Shown here: positions 1 to 10,857 of the stretch, in pieces
Layout: every line of letters starts with the position of its first letter
Numbering within the stretch: the first letter of the stretch is position 1
Source: Pratylenchus scribneri
Lineage: Eukaryota > Nematoda > Chromadorea > Rhabditida > Pratylenchidae
DNA length: 64,000 nucleotides
Reading direction: 5' to 3'
NCBI GenBank assembly: GCA_030063045.1
Contig: JAQSEB010000021.1
Location: 744,001 to 808,000 of the forward strand
The notes under the pieces: model-generated
What the model saw: the letters and a program-made list of their open reading frames with translations, nothing else
Databases searched by the model: none
Told to the model about the DNA's origin: nothing
Made by a program: the position numbers and the translations under genes

Positions 1-45
1 AGTAAAATTTACTGCAAAAAAACTATTTAAATACAGGATACGACC

Positions 46-1611
46 ATGAATAAGGATAAGGACGGAAATCAATCGGGAATGTTGCAAATCTTCCGGCATA
101 TGGATGAGAAATTAGAAGAAATGAAAAACAAAATGGATGAAATGAAGAGACAAAATGACGAATTGAAAGAAGAAATAATGAAGCAAAATATAGAATTGAA
201 GAATAGAATGGAAAAAATGAAAGAAGAATTAATGACGGAATTAAATGAAATGAAAAAAGATTTGGAAAAGAAAGAAGAAATTGGTGGAATGAAAGAAGAG
301 GATACAAATTTGAAGGGAAAAACACATAAAGAGGTAATGTTGTTCAATTTAAAAATTTCTTTAAACATCATGCAATAAAATTTATTTAGAATGATTGTTT
401 TTAATTTTGGTTTATAGCATATTTTGTTTTGATTTATTTTCGACAATAAAATTTTTAATCCAACATTAATTATAATTGAAGCACGTGTCCAAATGACTTT
501 TTTCTATAATAGTTTTCGAATAAAAAAGAATATAATAAAATGTAATTTATTTAATATTTATATTAAATTAGTTATCGAAATCAATTTATTGTCAAATTTA
601 TTAAAATTATAATTTTTGATTTATTATTTTTTTTGTTGTGAAATACCAAATACATTTCCATGAATATTCTTTTTAAAAATTCAGATGGTCAATTCGGCTG
701 AATTTTCTCATGAATTGGAGAATATTTCAATGAAAGACAATAAATTGAATAAGGCAGACTGTGGACCAAGTTTAAAATTTTTTGGTAATAATGTTCGAGA
801 ATTGTCCCTGAAGCATTCTGGCCCATATACGGGTAAAAATTGAAATCATTTAATTATATGGAATTTACATTTTTAGGATGGAGAACAGTCCGTGCAATTT
901 CGCCAATTTCAACATACAAATTACATAACAAAGAGCCATCAATTGCTTCATATTTTGAAGTGGAAATTCTCAACAAAAGATGCATGTTGTAATTTAATTC
1001 TATTTCATATTTCAAAAAATAGATTAAAAATTTGTTCAATAATAGATTTAGAGTTAAAACAAGTCAAAAAAAATTTAAAATTCATTTATTTGTAATTCTT
1101 TTATTTAAAATTGAGTAATAAAAAGAATCACGATTTTAGCGGTGGTGCTGGCATTGTCATTGGATTTTGTGACAAAAAATTTCCATTGAAAGACGAATTA
1201 CTTGGAGATAAGGAAAATTCAATTGGAATTTGTAGTAAAGGAAAAATGGGGATTGATGAATATGATATTGAATTCGGAAATGACAATGGATATTTCAAGG
1301 AAAAGGATTTTGTTGGCATTGGCATAATCCACAAGTTAAATTCGAAAATTGAATGTTTTGTAACGTGGAATGGCCAATTGCTGAGTAATTGTTACATTTT
1401 TGCAAAATTTAACAATGAAAAATGCTAAAATAATTCTAATTTTCATATAAAAATATAAAATAAAAATTCAGAAAAAATTGAATTGCCGGACAAATTTGCA
1501 AGTGCCCAACTTTTTCCGGCTGTCAGTTTAGAGAGTCCTGGCGACTCAATCTTTCCAAATTTTGGGAAACATGACTGGCGCTACAATGAATTTGAACATC
1601 TCCTTCAATAA
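46..1611 (+). CDS. SPRY-domain protein with N-terminal coiled coil
   Basis: Hand-spliced exons 46-333, 685-832, 877-985, 1140-1384 and 1472-1611 keep one frame and give about 309 residues. Residues 1-95 are rich in M, K and E with heptad-like spacing (a coiled coil); no signal peptide is visible. From about residue 115 the protein follows the SPRY fold: GWRTVRAISP, then YFEVEIL, GIVIGFCDKKFPL, an EKDFVGIGI strand, a WNGQLL hairpin, and LFPAVSLESPGDSI near the end. SPRY domains are protein-interaction modules, found for example in RanBP-like proteins and ubiquitin-ligase adaptors. The missing signal peptide argues against a secreted SPRYSEC effector. The stop TAA lies inside AATAAA (1607-1612), so stop and candidate polyadenylation signal overlap. 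The exon 3/4 junction is the least certain; I chose it by phase. A TACAG at 32-36 could be a trans-splice acceptor. Confidence 0.8.
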
Positions 1612-2616
1612 AATGTGGGAAATGATGTGAAGCAGAAGAAAGAAAAATGAAGATGAACAAATCATCAATTCCCTGGTTTCATAAAAAAGTTTTTTTTGGG
1701 GAGAAAAAAGGTTATCACTTTTTTATTTTTATTAATATTTATCGAATGCCAAATTCCTTTCTTATTAGCTTAGAGAATTTTATGGCTTTATATATTCATA
1801 TTTTTATAATTTAAAAATGTTCTAAAAAGAGAAAATCAACTCTGGATGAGTTTTGATCAATTATATGTGCTTTGACAGAAAATCAAATAATGAATCATCA
1901 ATCTTCTCTTTCAAATTTATGCCAAATAGTTCCTTCAAATGTTGGTTGATTGGAGGATAATCGACAATTTCCTTTTTAAAAATGTACAATGACTTCTGAT
2001 TAATTCCCCGGTTTTTCTTTTTTTTCCAAACCATGCATTTTAATAACTAATATTATGCAAGAAATGATTAAATGTGAATAAATTATCGTAAATTAATCGA
2101 AATAATTTTGTCAAAAGCAGCAGGTGGAATTTTAAAAAGGAGCAGGAAGGAAAGCACCAACTTTTGTGCCATTGTTTGGACTTTGAAGACTCACAGAGGA
2201 ATACTAAAAGAGGGGGAATGAGCTATAAGGAAAGAAAGATTAACTTTTTTCCCTTTTCGAGGAAGAAAAATTATTTACTTGGAATATTACGTGCATATAG
2301 GATCATAATTCCATTTTGATTGAAAAATCAAAATTTGTCATAATTTTGGATTTGAGTTATTAAAAAATGACAAATAGACATTAAATTACAACAATGTAAA
2401 GTTTTTTATCCAAAATCGAAATTTCTAGTGAAAAAAATGAATAAATTTACCATCTATTTTTCAATTTTGATATGTATTTAGTGAATTATTTGATATGGAA
2501 CAATTTCATACGGTAAAAAAGAGATAGGGAAGTTTGTATATTGACATATTTTCACACATATAATACGCAAATTGGCATTTTTCTTGTTCATCCTCCCTTC
2601 TTCGGTTTTCATAATT
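1612..2616. other. intergenic, mostly featureless, with one cullin relic
   Basis: AT-rich DNA. The only recognisable content is the minus-strand cullin-like relic at 1861-1989, listed separately. No RNA gene or promoter is evident. Confidence 0.5.
1861..1989 (-). pseudogene. relic of the last exon of the truncated cullin-3-like gene
   Basis: Read on the minus strand, this segment encodes a close copy of the C-terminal end of the cullin-like gene at 9320-10857. It shares IVDYPPINQ and ends in LFDFLSKHI followed by TAA, against LFDFLLKHI in the other copy. The downstream bases (AATTGATCAAAA) are also shared, so the duplication covered the 3' flank. Nothing upstream of about 1995 matches the earlier exons, so this is a fragment. 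The shared stop suggests the source gene already ended here before duplication. Confidence 0.75.
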
Positions 2617-2929
2617 TTAATTGGGATGCATCCCTGCTGGAATTTCCACCTCCACCATTTTTCTGCTTCCTTTTGGATTTTTCCCACCAGCTGACCAAAC
2701 ATGTCCAAAAGGGCCTGTACGAATTTGTTGGGTGGTTGTATGGGGCCTCCTTGTCTCCCATGTTTTGGCCAATCGTTGGAAATGTTCATCCGAATTATTG
2801 GCCAAAATGATGTCCTCACCCAGAGCATTTTTCGCAACATTTTTGGTTGTTTGCACATTTAGGGCAGATGTGCCATTACCACCGCCGTTGTAATTGAGGA
2901 CGGATTTGAAGTGAGTTACAAGAAATGAT
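2617..2929 (-). CDS. possible terminal exon of an unrecognised gene
   Basis: A minus-strand open frame follows a plausible acceptor (TTTCTCAG at 2930-2937) and runs about 104 codons to a stop. It is richer in GC than its surroundings, with a short glycine run (NYNGGGNG), an NVAKNAL segment and a polar tail. I recognise no family. No matching upstream exon was found. It could be the last exon of a larger gene, a relic, or chance. The plus-strand frames over the same bases look like shadows. Confidence 0.3.
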
Positions 2930-2999
2930 CTGAGAAACAAATGGTTGATTTCGAAGAATAAATGCATAGGAAAATACTAAAATGAGAACGGGAAATATC

Positions 3000-3397
3000 T
3001 AATTTGCATAAAAAATTATTGAATTTGCATAAAAGAGTATTTAAAACGCATAAAAGTTTATACCGGTTTAGCGTTTAGTCTAAAATTCATAAACCATATA
3101 CTATTCGATAGATCTCATCGAGACGCGTCGATTGGTATATATTTTGTCATGGTTTAATTGGTTTTGAACCAAAACCCATAAAATTGTTTAAGTGGTTTAA
3201 AACCTTTATTTTTGATCAAACCATGACAAAATATATACCAATCGACGCGTCTCGATGAGATCTATCGAATGGTATATGGTTTATGAATTTTAGACTAAAC
3301 GCTAAACCGGTATAAACTTTTATGCATTTTAAATATTCTTTTATGCAAATTCAATAATTTTTTATGCAAATTCAATAATTTTTTATGCAAATTAAAT
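3000..3397. repeat. fold-back element, GAGACGCGTC family, copy 1
   Basis: Near-perfect inverted repeat. The left arm contains ACCGGTTTAGCGTTTAG, then TCATCGAGACGCGTCGAT; the right arm mirrors both. The outermost parts of both arms carry short repeats of TTTATGCAAATT type. Arms exceed 120 bp around a short spacer. No coding capacity; MITE-like. Confidence 0.85.
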
Positions 3398-3415
3398 ACC
3401 ATCCAAATGAGAACC

Positions 3416-3660
3416 AGCAGGGGGACGAGATCGATGTCTCAAAAAAAGAAATTGAAAATCGAAATTTCGGGGGGGGGGGGGGGGTCGAAAAATTTTCGAA
3501 AATCGCAAATCGTAATTTTTGACATCCAAAATTTTTTCACAAACCGAAATTTCGGAAGGTCAAAAATTTTTGAAAATCAAATTTCAAAAGTTCTAAAATT
3601 TTCGAAAATCTCATACAGAAATTTTGGTGCTAAAAAGACTGAAATTTCGGACAACAAAAG
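3416..3660. repeat. degenerate repeat with AAAATCGAAATTTCGG units
   Basis: Starts with a GATCGATGTCTCAAAAAA motif, followed by a 14-15 base G run and repeated words of the type TTTTCGAAAATC and AAATTTCGG. The same words recur at 4205-4440 and 17776-17936. The tail of the neighbouring receptor gene appears to read into it. Confidence 0.6.
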
Positions 3661-5580
3661 TAATATTCCTGATGAAAATATACCTGAAATGTTTTGCAAA
3701 TTCTTTATGTGTTAGAACAAAAGGGACAATGTGGAAAAGATTGTAGACTGAGATGGCAAGGTCATAGGAATGGGAAGAGATCAAATAAGCATAATAGTCA
3801 CAAAGTGGCTTGAAATAGAGGATAATCTAAACAATTGGGATTTTAGATTGTCCTTTAAACTAAAGTTGAAAAGAATCGGGTTCGGTTTGAGAAAATCAAA
3901 TTTTGCTCAAATAATCGAAACTAGGAGAAATTCAAAATCAATATTTTTCAAAAACCGAAAATCGGCGGCCGATTTTTCAAACCGACATGTTCGGAAAACC
4001 GATTCTTTCCAACTTTACTATACACCGGAGGCACTGACTAATAGGAGCAAAGACATTGTGACAAAATTGCGAATTACGGAGAGGGCCGAGACAAAATTGA
4101 GTGTGCGCACAGTTTTGATGTTGACAATGACCTGTGATGACGAGGGAATAACATCATTATTTATTAGCCAATCAACCTCCTCCCCCTTCCCTCTATTCTC
4201 ATTAGGGATGGGATCGATGTCTCAAAAAAGAAATTGTGAATAGTAAATCAACATTTGGAGGGTTCAAAAATTTTCGAAAAAAGCAAATCAAAATTTCGGA
4301 AGATTCAAAAATTTTCAAAAATCTTGAATCAAAATTTCGAAGGCTAAGAAATTTTTCGAAAATCATAATTCAAAATTCCGGTCCCAAAAATCACTGAAAT
4401 TTGGTGCCGAACTTAAGTAATCGAAAATCGATCCCATCCCCTAAATTCTCACCCTATATTTCCCTGCCAAATCTCCAGCCTTGAACTTTTTATACTTCCT
4501 TCGGTTGATCACATAAAGGAAGCAGAAAATGATGGAGCAAATAATGTTAAGCAATAAAAGGCCAATAAACTCGGGAATGGTCTCAATATAATCTGCAAAT
4601 ATTCATCAGTTATTTTGATGTAAAATACTTACGAATTTGCTCGCTAAAATGGAGAATGGCAGTAAAAATCCAAGGCCAAATAAAAGTGATAATGGCGACC
4701 CAAAAATGGGAGGTAAATTCCTCCCATTTAAAAGGGTAAAAAGTGGAGAAGAAGCATTCAATGGTGATTGCATATTGGATGAATGTATTCACATTGATGG
4801 AAATATCATGAAACCATTGGATTGGGGTAATCATCAACGGGTTGAAGAGTCCATTGGGAAATAGCATTTGGGGAATTAAAATGAATCTGAGAAAAGGATA
4901 AAATGTTCATTAGGTTTGGACATAGTCTGTCATAAACCGAAGTTTTCGCTTTTAGTTATGGAATTTCAGTTTCTGAAATTTCCTCGATTTCGGTTATGGA
5001 TTAGAGTTTTTGAAAAAAAAAAGCAATAAACATTTTTAAATTTTTCATAATATTAAAAAATCAAAAAATAATTAAAATATCATATTTAATACGTTTGTTC
5101 ATTCATTTCTAAATCTTCTTACCATTAAAAGAAAATTGACCCCCAGGGAAAAAATTCACCAAAACAAATTTGACAAAAAGTTAAAATTTTAGCCAAAATT
5201 GTCCCTCAGGGTGAGTAGAAGCCGAAAACCATTCGGTTTTGACCCTCGGTTTCAATTTTAACCGGTTTTATAATCTCTGTTTGGATTTTCCGTCTCAGTA
5301 TAAATTTTCAAAACGTCTCTTTCCAAACTAGTGTTAATATGATAAAATCCGAAATTTCCAAAACAGACCTTGTCCAAGCAATATTGAATGATGCGAATTG
5401 GTGATTGGCCAAAAGCACTTTAGGATTACGATCAAGGGTATTGGTGCGAGAAAGGAGGATGGCCAGCAGTACAGAAAGGAAAATGACCACCGTATTCATG
5501 GACAATTCAACGGCGAATAGACTCAGCCGGAGGGCGTCCATTTGGAAGGAGGTGCAATTGTCCAACACTTTTGAGGTCAT
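3611..5580 (-). CDS. nematode serpentine (7TM) chemoreceptor-like protein
   Basis: Minus-strand exons 5580-5369, 4886-4633, 4592-4453, 4131-4039 and 3826-3611 are phase-compatible and give about 304 residues. Helices appear at residues about 24-45 (TVVIFLSVLLAILL), 65-85, 100-125 (followed by ITIECFFSTFYPF, a degenerate E-R-type motif after TM3), 133-152, 163-185, 215-240 (ending SLLLLIILYFKPL) and 250-272 (YDLAISVYNLFH). This order fits the Sra/Srab/Sre-type receptors of nematodes, which act as chemosensory GPCRs in sensory neurons; the subfamily is not resolved. Intron 3 holds a complete fold-back element (4205-4440), and the C-terminal codons run into a related repeat, so the true C-terminus is uncertain. 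All seven helices can still be assembled, so I do not call it a pseudogene. Confidence 0.7.
4205..4440. mobile_element. small fold-back element with GGGATGGGATCGAT ends
   Basis: Opens with GGGATGGGATCGATG and closes with ATCGATCCCATCCC, its inverse. The interior is made of AAATTTCGGAAG-like words. It lies wholly in intron 3 of the receptor gene. A shorter copy is at 17776-17936. Confidence 0.7.
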
Positions 5581-6961
5581 TTTTAATAAATTATGGTCGA
5601 TTTATGTGTTGAATAAATTCTTTTATTTACAACAGTCTTTTCCTTGTTTTTTTTGCAATAGCAAATGGCAAATTAATAATTTTTTTCTTGTTATTGGGCA
5701 ATATCCAATATCTCCATTTTGTAATTTCCATTTATCACCTGCCAAATGCCAACATAAGAATTTCTGGTGCCCAAATCAATTCCAATTTCCAAACACTATG
5801 GAAAATATGGTACCATTTTTCTTTATTCATGTTCAAGTTAGTATTTATATCTTTAAAAAATTAATTAATATAGTCCGGTGCAAAAAAATTTGTATAAATG
5901 TGAAAATTATATGTGACTAAGAATTAAGTATCAAAGGTAAAATTTACAATGGCAATAACGACAATTATTGGTCGATAATTTGTTATAGAGCAATTCATCA
6001 ATCAGACACTTACTTTTATCTCATTTTATTCCGTAATTGCCTCGGGAAAAACATTTGAATTGTATTTTGCCCTAAGGGAATTTATATGAATGAATTTGGG
6101 GATTTTTGTCCTAAAAATATTCCAAGTCAATTTCTGAAATCTGAATTTCAATGTCGGTGGAATATTGGAATAGAAAATAAGGAAATTGGATGGATATTAT
6201 ACCAAGGCCGATCCAGATATTATTAAGGGGCATGGATGAAATTGCGCTTAAGAAAGTTTCCTCAAGTTTTAATTTGAATTAACTTTGTGATTTTTTGATT
6301 GATGATTAAAAAGATGGTAAATGATCCAAAAACCAAAAAATAACCACCGATAAGAGATAAATAAATGACTCATACAAATGGAAGGCAAGATGGGAGAATT
6401 GCCGTAAGCTAAATTAGAGTATTTTCATTGCTATTCAATGGGGAACAGTATTTACATATGTATAGAACTATTTTCAGTGAATTTGTTATCAAATAAAAGA
6501 GATCGACAAGACTCTATCTACTGATATAAAAGAATTCAGATAAATTTTTTTAAAATTCAGAAAGTTATGGTCAAAAAATTTCTAACTCCCATTCCATGAA
6601 TTTCATAGAAAAATTCTTGCTATTAATTTAAAAAAAAAACTTATTCATAGCAATTTCCCATGAAAAATCTTCTCAGTCAATAGATAAACTAAAATATTAA
6701 AAATAAAAGCAATTTAATGGAACCAATTTTGTGTTTGATTTTATTGCATTACCTCCCCCAAATTACTCTAGTGAAAATACCTATTTTTTAATTTTGGGGA
6801 TATTTTGGTCATTCTTTTTCAAATTATTTTGGCATTAACATTCAATGATAGACATTTTGAGTATTCGAACAAAAAATTGTCATTATCTGGTTTTGGAAGA
6901 GCATATATTTTTATTTTTAGTCATGAGTGTGTTGAATTTTTCTGAATTAAATATTTATAAC
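5581..6961. other. intergenic, no feature recognised
   Basis: AT-rich stretch between the receptor (-) and the F-box-type gene (+), so it should hold both promoters (divergent arrangement). I see no RNA gene, repeat array or conserved coding frame here. Confidence 0.4.
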
Positions 6962-8731
6962 ATGAATAATGCAGGAGAGAATGGCCAATATGAAGAAGAG
7001 GAAGAAAGGTTTACTAAAATTAAAAAATATTAATAAATTCTATATAAAGTTTGTATATTCCAAATTGGTTTGTGGAAGTGATGGAATCTATCAAACGAGA
7101 GGAAATGATCAGCAGAGGAATTTGCACCACAAATCGATTATTCCACCAATTGTGCTGGCCAAAATTGCATGGAAAAGTGGAACCACATCGCATTGAATAT
7201 TTGGAAATTTCATACAATTTTGATCGCAATAATCCTTTTGAAATTCCGCATGCTATAATAAGGAAAGGCAAACTGCTGGAAGAGCAAGAAGTTGTCCCAA
7301 TTCCTCAAGTTGAACCGCCTCCATATATTACTGGCTTTGAGTGCATTGATTTAAGGTTAATTTTTTTAGGAATTTATAAATAATGAACAAATAATATTAC
7401 AAAAGTGGCATTTTTAACTAATTATTTTCAATATAAATATAAATAGTGCAAATAAAATAAATTCAGTTATATATATATTTATATTCAGTTGGGTAATACT
7501 GCGTTAACGGGGAAGGGGGAGGGCAAAATTTTAAAGGGGGGCATCCGAAAATTTACTATTCCCACTCCCCCGATCCTTTAATGCAAAAAGCATGAGAGAG
7601 AATTTAACCTTAATATTCTAAACTAACCCTACCTTACCCTACCATAAACACATCCCTATGTAGTATGTACCATGAATCCCACCCTTCCTTACCTTAAATC
7701 TAATTCGGCATTTAGGCAAATCTTATGGTTTTAGGGTAGAGTAGGATTAGATTTGGCTGGGTTTATAAGTAGTTTGGGTTTAAGTTTAGGGAAAGGTAGA
7801 ATTCGGTTTAGAGTCGGCTTTCTATTGGGTATCACTCCTTAAAGTTGGGGAAACAGAATAATAAATTTTCGGGTGCCCCCTGCCCCCTCCTCTTAAAATT
7901 TTTTTCCACATCTCGTTAAAAGTTTACCCATTGACCCCTGTTAATGCAATAGTACCTTAATTTGGATTAAAAAAATTTATATTTTCAGTTTTTTGGATGA
8001 GCAAATTTTGGAATTTATGAGAATTATTGTTCCATTGCTCAAAAATTGTACAATCAAATGTGAAATGTTTATGGGAGGCTGGAAAACAGACGAAAAACAA
8101 ACCCAACAATTGCGCAAATTATTTATGATGATTTTATTGGATGGCAGAATATCAATGCTTTCTTTCGCTGAAAACAGATTTTCTAATTTTCAACAACTTT
8201 TTCCGGAAATAATTGACCAAGTGGAGGGTATTTCCATTGAAGAACGAAACAATGATTTTGAATTTTTGTTAAATTGGTTGATGAAAAACCGAAATGATGG
8301 AGGACAAAAAATTTTAAACCTGGGAGGGAATGGAATGAGAACGACTATTTTGGATCGAATCAAAAATGTAAATAAATTTATAATATTTCTTTAAAATTAA
8401 TTTTAAGAAATTTTCCACGTCAACGTGCCCTGCAAATTTTTTAATCTGGCAGCAAAATTTTGAACACGATAAATTCAAAATTGAAAATTCGGTGATTGGA
8501 GAAATTTTGGAATTGTATGCAAATTCGAAAGGCCAATGTTTTCTAGCGCGATTTCCTAAAGGAGAAGATCACTGGAAGGAAATAGGAGAGAAGAAGATAT
8601 TTCCAAGGGATGATGACGAATCATCGACAAAGATAAATTTTAATATTGAGGTTGGAAATTTGAAGTTGGATTTTTTATATGGGAAAAATGAAAAAGTGGA
8701 ATTAAATGTTGGGGCAAATAGGCGGAATTAA
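6962..8731 (+). CDS. F-box-type protein of a nematode-expanded family
   Basis: Exons 6962-7008, 7050-7355, 7989-8367 and 8408-8731 join in frame to about 351 residues. The start MNNAGENG is chosen because it gives the right phase across the 41-bp first intron; an upstream in-frame ATG at 6845 is possible. Residues about 15-60 (LYIPNWFVEVM, then NRLFHQLCWPKL) have the length and hydrophobic pattern of a weak F-box. The C-terminal third (SVIGEILELY, then CFLARFPKGEDHWKEI) resembles the C-terminal module of an F-box family expanded in cyst nematodes, from memory of that family. F-box proteins present substrates to SCF ubiquitin ligases through SKP1. The final residues (RRN and stop) come from the first unit of the 26-bp minisatellite, so the array defines the 3' end of the frame. 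Confidence 0.65.
7492..7957. mobile_element. inverted-repeat element in the F-box-type gene intron
   Basis: Terminal inverted repeats: GGTAATACTGCGTTAACGGGG on the left against GGTACTATTGCATTAACAGGGG (read on the minus strand) on the right, each followed inward by matching purine-rich DNA. The interior has CCTACCTTACCCTACC words. It lies entirely in intron 2 of the F-box-type gene. Confidence 0.65.
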
Positions 8732-9320
8732 AACAGTAAAACATGCAGAATTAAAACTTAGTCAACCAGGCGGAATTAAAACTTAGTCAACCAGGCGGAA
8801 TTAAAACTTAGTCAACCAGGCGGAATTAAAACTTAGTCAACCAGGCGGATTTAAAACATTAGTCAACCAGGCGGAATTAAAACGTAGTCAACCTGGCGGA
8901 ATTAAAACATTAGTCAATCAGGCGGAATTAAAACTTAGTCAACCAGGCAGAATTAAAACTTTGTCAACCAGGCGGAATTAAAACTTAGTCAACCAGGCGG
9001 AATTAAAACATTAGTCAACCAGGCGGAATTAAAACTTAGTCAACCAGGCGGAATTAAAACATTAGCCTTAGTCAACCAGGCGGAATTAAAACATTAGTCA
9101 ACCAGGCGGAATTAAAACTTAGTCAACCAGGCGGAATTAAAACATTAGTCAACCAGGCGGAATTAAAACATTAGTCAACCAGGCGGAATTAAAACTTAGT
9201 CAACCAGGCGGAATTAAAACATTAGTCAACCAGGCGGAATTAAAACTTAGTCAACCAGGCGGAATTAAAACTTAGTCAACCAGGCGGAATTAAAACTTAA
9301 TTCAACAAGGCGGAATTAAA
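8724..9320. repeat. 26/27-bp minisatellite, about 22 copies
   Basis: Tandem units read GGCGGAATTAAAACTTAGTC plus AACCAG, with a 27-bp variant carrying ACATTAG. Units are highly similar, so the array is probably young. It fills the gap between the F-box-type gene, whose stop it provides, and the cullin-like gene, whose putative ATG directly follows the last unit. Confidence 0.95.
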
Positions 9321-10857
9321 TGTTTGGCAAAGTTTATATTTTAATTCAATTTATCTGATCATTTTATTAAAAAAATCCAAAAAATTTCAGATAAAATCGG
9401 ATGCACCTTACATTGATTCAATCTGGGAGGTGCTTCGAGTGGCAATTCAAAAAATACTAGAAAAAGATCAGTCCTTTTGTACATTTGAGAAAATGTATCG
9501 ATATCAATTTATAATGGTATGCATTATTCGGTTTAAATTAATTTTTCCAATAGCTTGAGTCCATAACCACTATAATAAAGCTATATACCTTCATAATTCC
9601 GAGTCCAAGTACCCTTTATATAATTTAGCATTTTTAAATTCCATTAAATGCAACTTTAATAAGTATTAATGCCATCTATTAAATTTAAACATACTCAAAT
9701 TTTTTTCAAAATTTATTTTATTTTTATAAAACAATTAAAAAGGTCATTTTTTAATATACGAAACTTGGCATTAAAAAAAGTTAGTATATTATGATATCGT
9801 TCACCTTATCCTCATTCACTTAGTTACTGCCTTACTTTATTTTTACTAAGCAATAGGCCTGGAATGTCCTATTTCGTGCATAAATTTGAATAAAAAAATT
9901 TATTGATCAATTTATTTAAGGTATCGAATAATCATGGTCAAAAACTTTATAATGGAATAAAGGAAATTGTCACAGAGCATCTTCAAACGAAGGTAAAATG
10001 GATAATTTTTACTATGAAATAATTTTAATAAAAGATTCGAGAACAGTTGTCAGAATTGATTGACAAAAACAACAATGAACAATTTATTGCAATTTTAAAC
10101 AAATTCTGGCAGGAATACACCCTCTTCGCCATGGCAAGTTCTCTTCTCATTCCAATTTAAATAAGTGCCGCGAGATTTGCATTCTTTTGCCGAGAGATCT
10201 GTTTTTTGATTATAACTTTTTTTTTAGTAATGGGTCTAGTTCTCCTATATAGTTTGTTGGGAATTTGGTTCAAAAATAAAAGAGTTATAAACCAAAATAT
10301 GGTTTTGATGGTTTAATATCTTTATTTGTTGCCAAACCCCAACAATTTATACATCACTCGACTCGACGCAACTCGATGAGCTCTATAAAATGGGTATAAG
10401 GTTTGGTGGTCTAGGATCGAGCACAAAAAAGTTATAATAAAAAAAACCGAACTCTCGGCAAAAAATTCGCACCCATTTACATAAAGATCGAGCCTTGCCA
10501 ATTTTATGGGATATTTTAGACCAAAAAATTCTACATTTCAGAAAAAAAATTTCCATCCAAAAATTATCCACCATTTAACGTTATTACTGACATTTCAACA
10601 AAATGGGGAAAAAGGAATTAATTATTAATTAAATATTTTATTAGAAGAGCATAAGCGAAATTTGCTTGTATTTGGAACGAACATGTATCAGAAGCAGAGG
10701 CCTTATGCTACTTCAGCATCTCGGATTGCATCTTTTTAAAACGGAAATTGTCGATTATCCTCCAATCAACCAATATTTGAAGGACGTAATATTTGGGGGA
10801 AATTCAAAAGGAAAAATTGATAATACATTATTTGATTTTCTTTTAAAGCACATTTAA
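9320..10857 (+). CDS. truncated cullin-3-like protein (first cullin repeat only)
   Basis: Exons 9391-9516, 9921-9992, 10035-10133 and 10645-10857 are all phase 0. A short first exon at 9320-9331 (MFGK) is tentative. The product is about 173 residues. It matches animal CUL3 from near its start: YIDSIWEVLRVAIQ, FEKMYRYQFIM, GQKLYNGIKEIVTEHL and ISEICLYLERT align with SIWDLLKNAIQ, FEELYRNAYTM, GEKLYTGLREVVTEHL and IRDILMYMDRV. Residues matching human E55 and Y58, important for BTB binding, are kept; Y62 is F and L52 is C. The N-terminal extension looks missing. The frame stops where cullin repeat 1 ends, so repeats 2-3 and the RBX1-binding and neddylation domains are absent. The last intron begins with GC (GCAAGT) and contains a fold-back element. 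Confidence 0.8.
10165..10475. repeat. fold-back element, GAGACGCGTC family, copy 2 (degenerate)
   Basis: Arms carry TTTTGCCGAGAG at the ends and CACTCGACTCGACGCAACTC in the right arm, a mutated form of the family core. It lies within the last intron of the cullin-like gene and belongs to the same subtype as the copy at 27574-27996. Confidence 0.65.

Noticed and set aside
46..333. Secreted SPRYSEC-type effector for the SPRY gene
   Set aside because: The N-terminus is a charged coiled coil with no hydrophobic signal peptide.
3770..4243. A 157-codon plus-strand frame
   Set aside because: It is antisense to receptor exons 4 and 5 and includes repeat DNA; the minus strand gives coherent helices.
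8724..9320. CRISPR-like array of 26-bp repeats
   Set aside because: Units are head-to-tail with no unique spacers, and the genome is eukaryotic; it is a minisatellite.
9320..10857. Full-length CUL3 split by the window or by repeats
   Set aside because: The last exon ends in a stop at the end of cullin repeat 1, the relic copy ends at the same place, and no later cullin exon is found in the next kilobases.
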